Of a DNA stretch of 64,000 nt, positions 62,535 through 64,000 are shown one piece after another. The position numbers and the translations under genes were made by a program. The DNA is from Rachicladosporium sp. CCFEE 5018 (Eukaryota > Ascomycota > Dothideomycetes > Cladosporiales > Cladosporiaceae): the NCBI GenBank assembly GCA_002077045.2, contig KZ111179.1, forward strand, positions 132,004-196,003, given 5' to 3'. The first letter of the stretch is position 1, and each line of letters begins with the position of its first letter. A model generated the notes under the pieces. That model searched no databases, was not told the DNA's origin, and saw nothing but the letters and a program-made list of their open reading frames with translations.

Positions 62535-63572
62535 ATGGGGTGGTTCTGGGATAGCAAGCCTGCTCCAAATGACGCCTATAGCAAGCTCGACCCAGCCCTC
62601 CGCGAGTACCTCGACAAAGAATCCCCCGTGAAGTACCAATCGACACAAGCTCCCTCGAGACCCGAGACCTCTAGTCAACCCTCCCAATCGTACCGCTCCC
62701 AACTCGGCTGGGACCAACCCGGACCCAACGCTACCTCTCGAGCACCCTCTCCCGACGATGCTGCCCAAAGCCCATCCACCCCCTCCGTTCCCCCCGAATC
62801 CCTCTTCCCCGACGGCCGCTACGCCCACCTCTGGTCCACCTACCGCTCCCAGACCTCCATCGAATCCAGCGGCAAATCCGACCAAGACCGCATGAAAGAC
62901 GTCCTAGACGCCTACTCCGATCGGCGGTCTGAGATAGGCCGCGCAGCTTTGCAGAACTGCGTCATGGAACAGATGGCTGAGAAGGACTGCTTCACAAACG
63001 GCTCCTGGATGAAACGCATGACCATGTGCAAAGAGGAGAATCGGAGTTTCATCAGGTGCTATGAGATGCAGTCGAGGTTTCTGAAGGCGTTGGGGTATCT
63101 TAGTGTTGGGGGGAGGAGCGAGATGGATGAGGAGAGGGTGCAGATGCACGCTGATCGGCTGTATCATGAGATGTTGGAGAGAGAAGAGATGGCTGAGACG
63201 GCGAGGAAGGAGGGCAGGGAGACGCCGGTGCTGCCGCCGTTGATCAGTGGGGAGGCTACGGTCAAGGCGCTGGGGGAGGAGAGTGCATTTGCGAAGGGGA
63301 GACGGGAAGCACAGGAGAAGAATGTGCCGGCTACGCTGTCGAGCTTCTCGCCGGAGAAACAGGCTGTAATCAAGAGGAGGTTGGAGGGACTGAGCGATAT
63401 GGAGAAGGAGGTGGAGCTGCAGCTGGTGGCTGCTGAAAGTCGAACGCAGAAAGAGTATGCGCAGGAGATCCGCGTGGCTATGGAGGATGAAAGCAAGGCA
63501 CGTAAGCTGAGGCGCGAACAAGGGAAGGAGACGGTTGGCGATCGCGTAAAGAGGATGTGGGGGTGGATATGA
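62535..63572 (+). CDS. Conserved fungal twin-CX9C (CHCH-like) protein
   Basis: Single-exon protein of 345 residues beginning MGWFWDSKPAPNDAYSKLDP. A disordered Pro/Ser-rich N-terminal third is followed at about residues 136-177 by a helical hairpin. Its cysteines are spaced C-x9-C (NCVMEQMAEKDC) and, 12 residues later, C-x9-C again (MCKEENRSFIRCYE). This twin CX9C arrangement is the hallmark of CHCH proteins folded by Mia40 in the mitochondrial intermembrane space. The C-terminal half is a charged coiled coil (LYHEMLEREEMAETARKEGR; MEKEVELQLVAAESRTQKEY). I recognise it as a conserved Pezizomycotina protein, not as a characterised one. Localisation is inferred from the motif. No cleavable presequence is obvious, which suits Mia40 substrates. 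Confidence 0.8.
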   Translation: MGWFWDSKPAPNDAYSKLDPALREYLDKESPVKYQSTQAPSRPETSSQPSQSYRSQLGWDQPGPNATSRAPSPDDAAQSPSTPSVPPESLFPDGRYAHLWSTYRSQTSIESSGKSDQDRMKDVLDAYSDRRSEIGRAALQNCVMEQMAEKDCFTNGSWMKRMTMCKEENRSFIRCYEMQSRFLKALGYLSVGGRSEMDEERVQMHADRLYHEMLEREEMAETARKEGRETPVLPPLISGEATVKALGEESAFAKGRREAQEKNVPATLSSFSPEKQAVIKRRLEGLSDMEKEVELQLVAAESRTQKEYAQEIRVAMEDESKARKLRREQGKETVGDRVKRMWGWI

Positions 63573-64000
63573 GGTACTGGACTTGCCAGAGCTATTCCAC
63601 GATGAACGGCACCGAGGCGACTGCAAGCCCGCTGTCTCCGTCATCGAAAAATAGCGTCGGCTGCCTGCCCGATGCTCCGAATCGAAGCGAAGCAACGAAG
63701 CTAAGAAATGCCAGAGCACTGGAGCCAACTCTTGCAGCAGCATATCCACGACTAGCTTCAATGCGATATGCTAAGCGTCCGCAATGGCAGGACACGGCAT
63801 GCGATTGTCTGGAAGCCAGTCGCAGCTAGACGGGTCTTATCGCAATGATCGCCAGCCACAACGCCCACGAGATCGAGAATCCGACACGATGCGCGACGCA
63901 ATTGGAGCTCTGATGCAGCATACAACGCTGCTATCGTTGGGGAGCCTCTGCCGATATATGGCCGAACGCGAAGCGCCATGCTGTGAGATCTGTACCTGCG
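63573..64000. other. Window end, no supported gene
   Basis: About 430 bp downstream of the twin-CX9C gene. Two short minus-strand frames (for example from 63979) have some hydrophobic and basic patches but no recognisable family or splice continuation within the window. Confidence 0.4.

Noticed and set aside
1..64000. CRISPR array, prophage or bacterial operon
   Set aside because: No direct-repeat array or phage genes; introns, a split tRNA and nuclear eukaryotic genes show fungal nuclear DNA.

Overview
The window looks like nuclear DNA of a filamentous ascomycete (Pezizomycotina). The reasons are: short introns of about 49-70 bp with GT..AG ends and CTNAC-like branch sites; many intron-poor genes, including single-exon genes of 4-7 kb; and several families typical of filamentous ascomycetes (DUF3632, AFI1-type DENN protein, a PNG1 without its catalytic cysteine, a TPP1/Tpz1-type shelterin subunit). 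A Dothideomycete is plausible, but the sequence alone does not prove it. No bacterial, organellar, viral or transposon-derived gene was recognised.

Layout. 1-7.4 kb: 3' part of a xylulokinase gene, a conserved hypothetical gene on the opposite strand, about 3 kb without a supportable gene, and a cytochrome P450 with one frameshift. 7.7-10.2 kb: a conserved coiled-coil protein divergent from an NmrA-like reductase. 10.3-14.9 kb: gene-poor, with what look like decayed minus-strand genes at 10.7-11.2 and 11.4-12.1 kb, followed by the long leader of a G1 cyclin gene (14.9-16.2 kb). 17.3-25.9 kb: UTP4, PNG1, a small serine-rich protein and a DUF3632 protein. 26.3 kb: an intron-containing tRNA-Asp. 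26.6-33.4 kb: NBS1 (MRN complex) converging on a long TPP1/Tpz1-like shelterin gene that can be read through three exons. 33.9-44.6 kb: FAB1/PIKfyve, AFI1 and a small hypothetical protein. 45.4-52.0 kb: a very long minus-strand protein joining a fungal NLR-type N-terminal domain, a protein kinase and about a dozen ankyrin repeats. 53.2-53.8 kb: a probable unrecognised small multi-exon gene. 54.2-58.0 kb: an MFS exporter divergent from an FMN-dependent 2-hydroxyacid oxidase. 58.0-63.6 kb: RAD2/XPG divergent from a twin-CX9C protein.

Themes. Genome maintenance is well represented (NBS1, TPP1/Tpz1-like, RAD2), as are endosomal and polarity membrane functions (FAB1, AFI1). These genes are probably neighbours by ordinary fungal synteny rather than members of one operon-like unit. 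The most interesting items are the reconstructed shelterin subunit facing NBS1, the kinase-ankyrin protein with repeated CxCxxC motifs, the PNG1 with Val in place of its catalytic Cys, and the unannotated gene near 53.5 kb. Three genes (P450, kinase-ankyrin, and the remnant at 11.4 kb) show single-base reading-frame breaks; these could be real decay or assembly errors.
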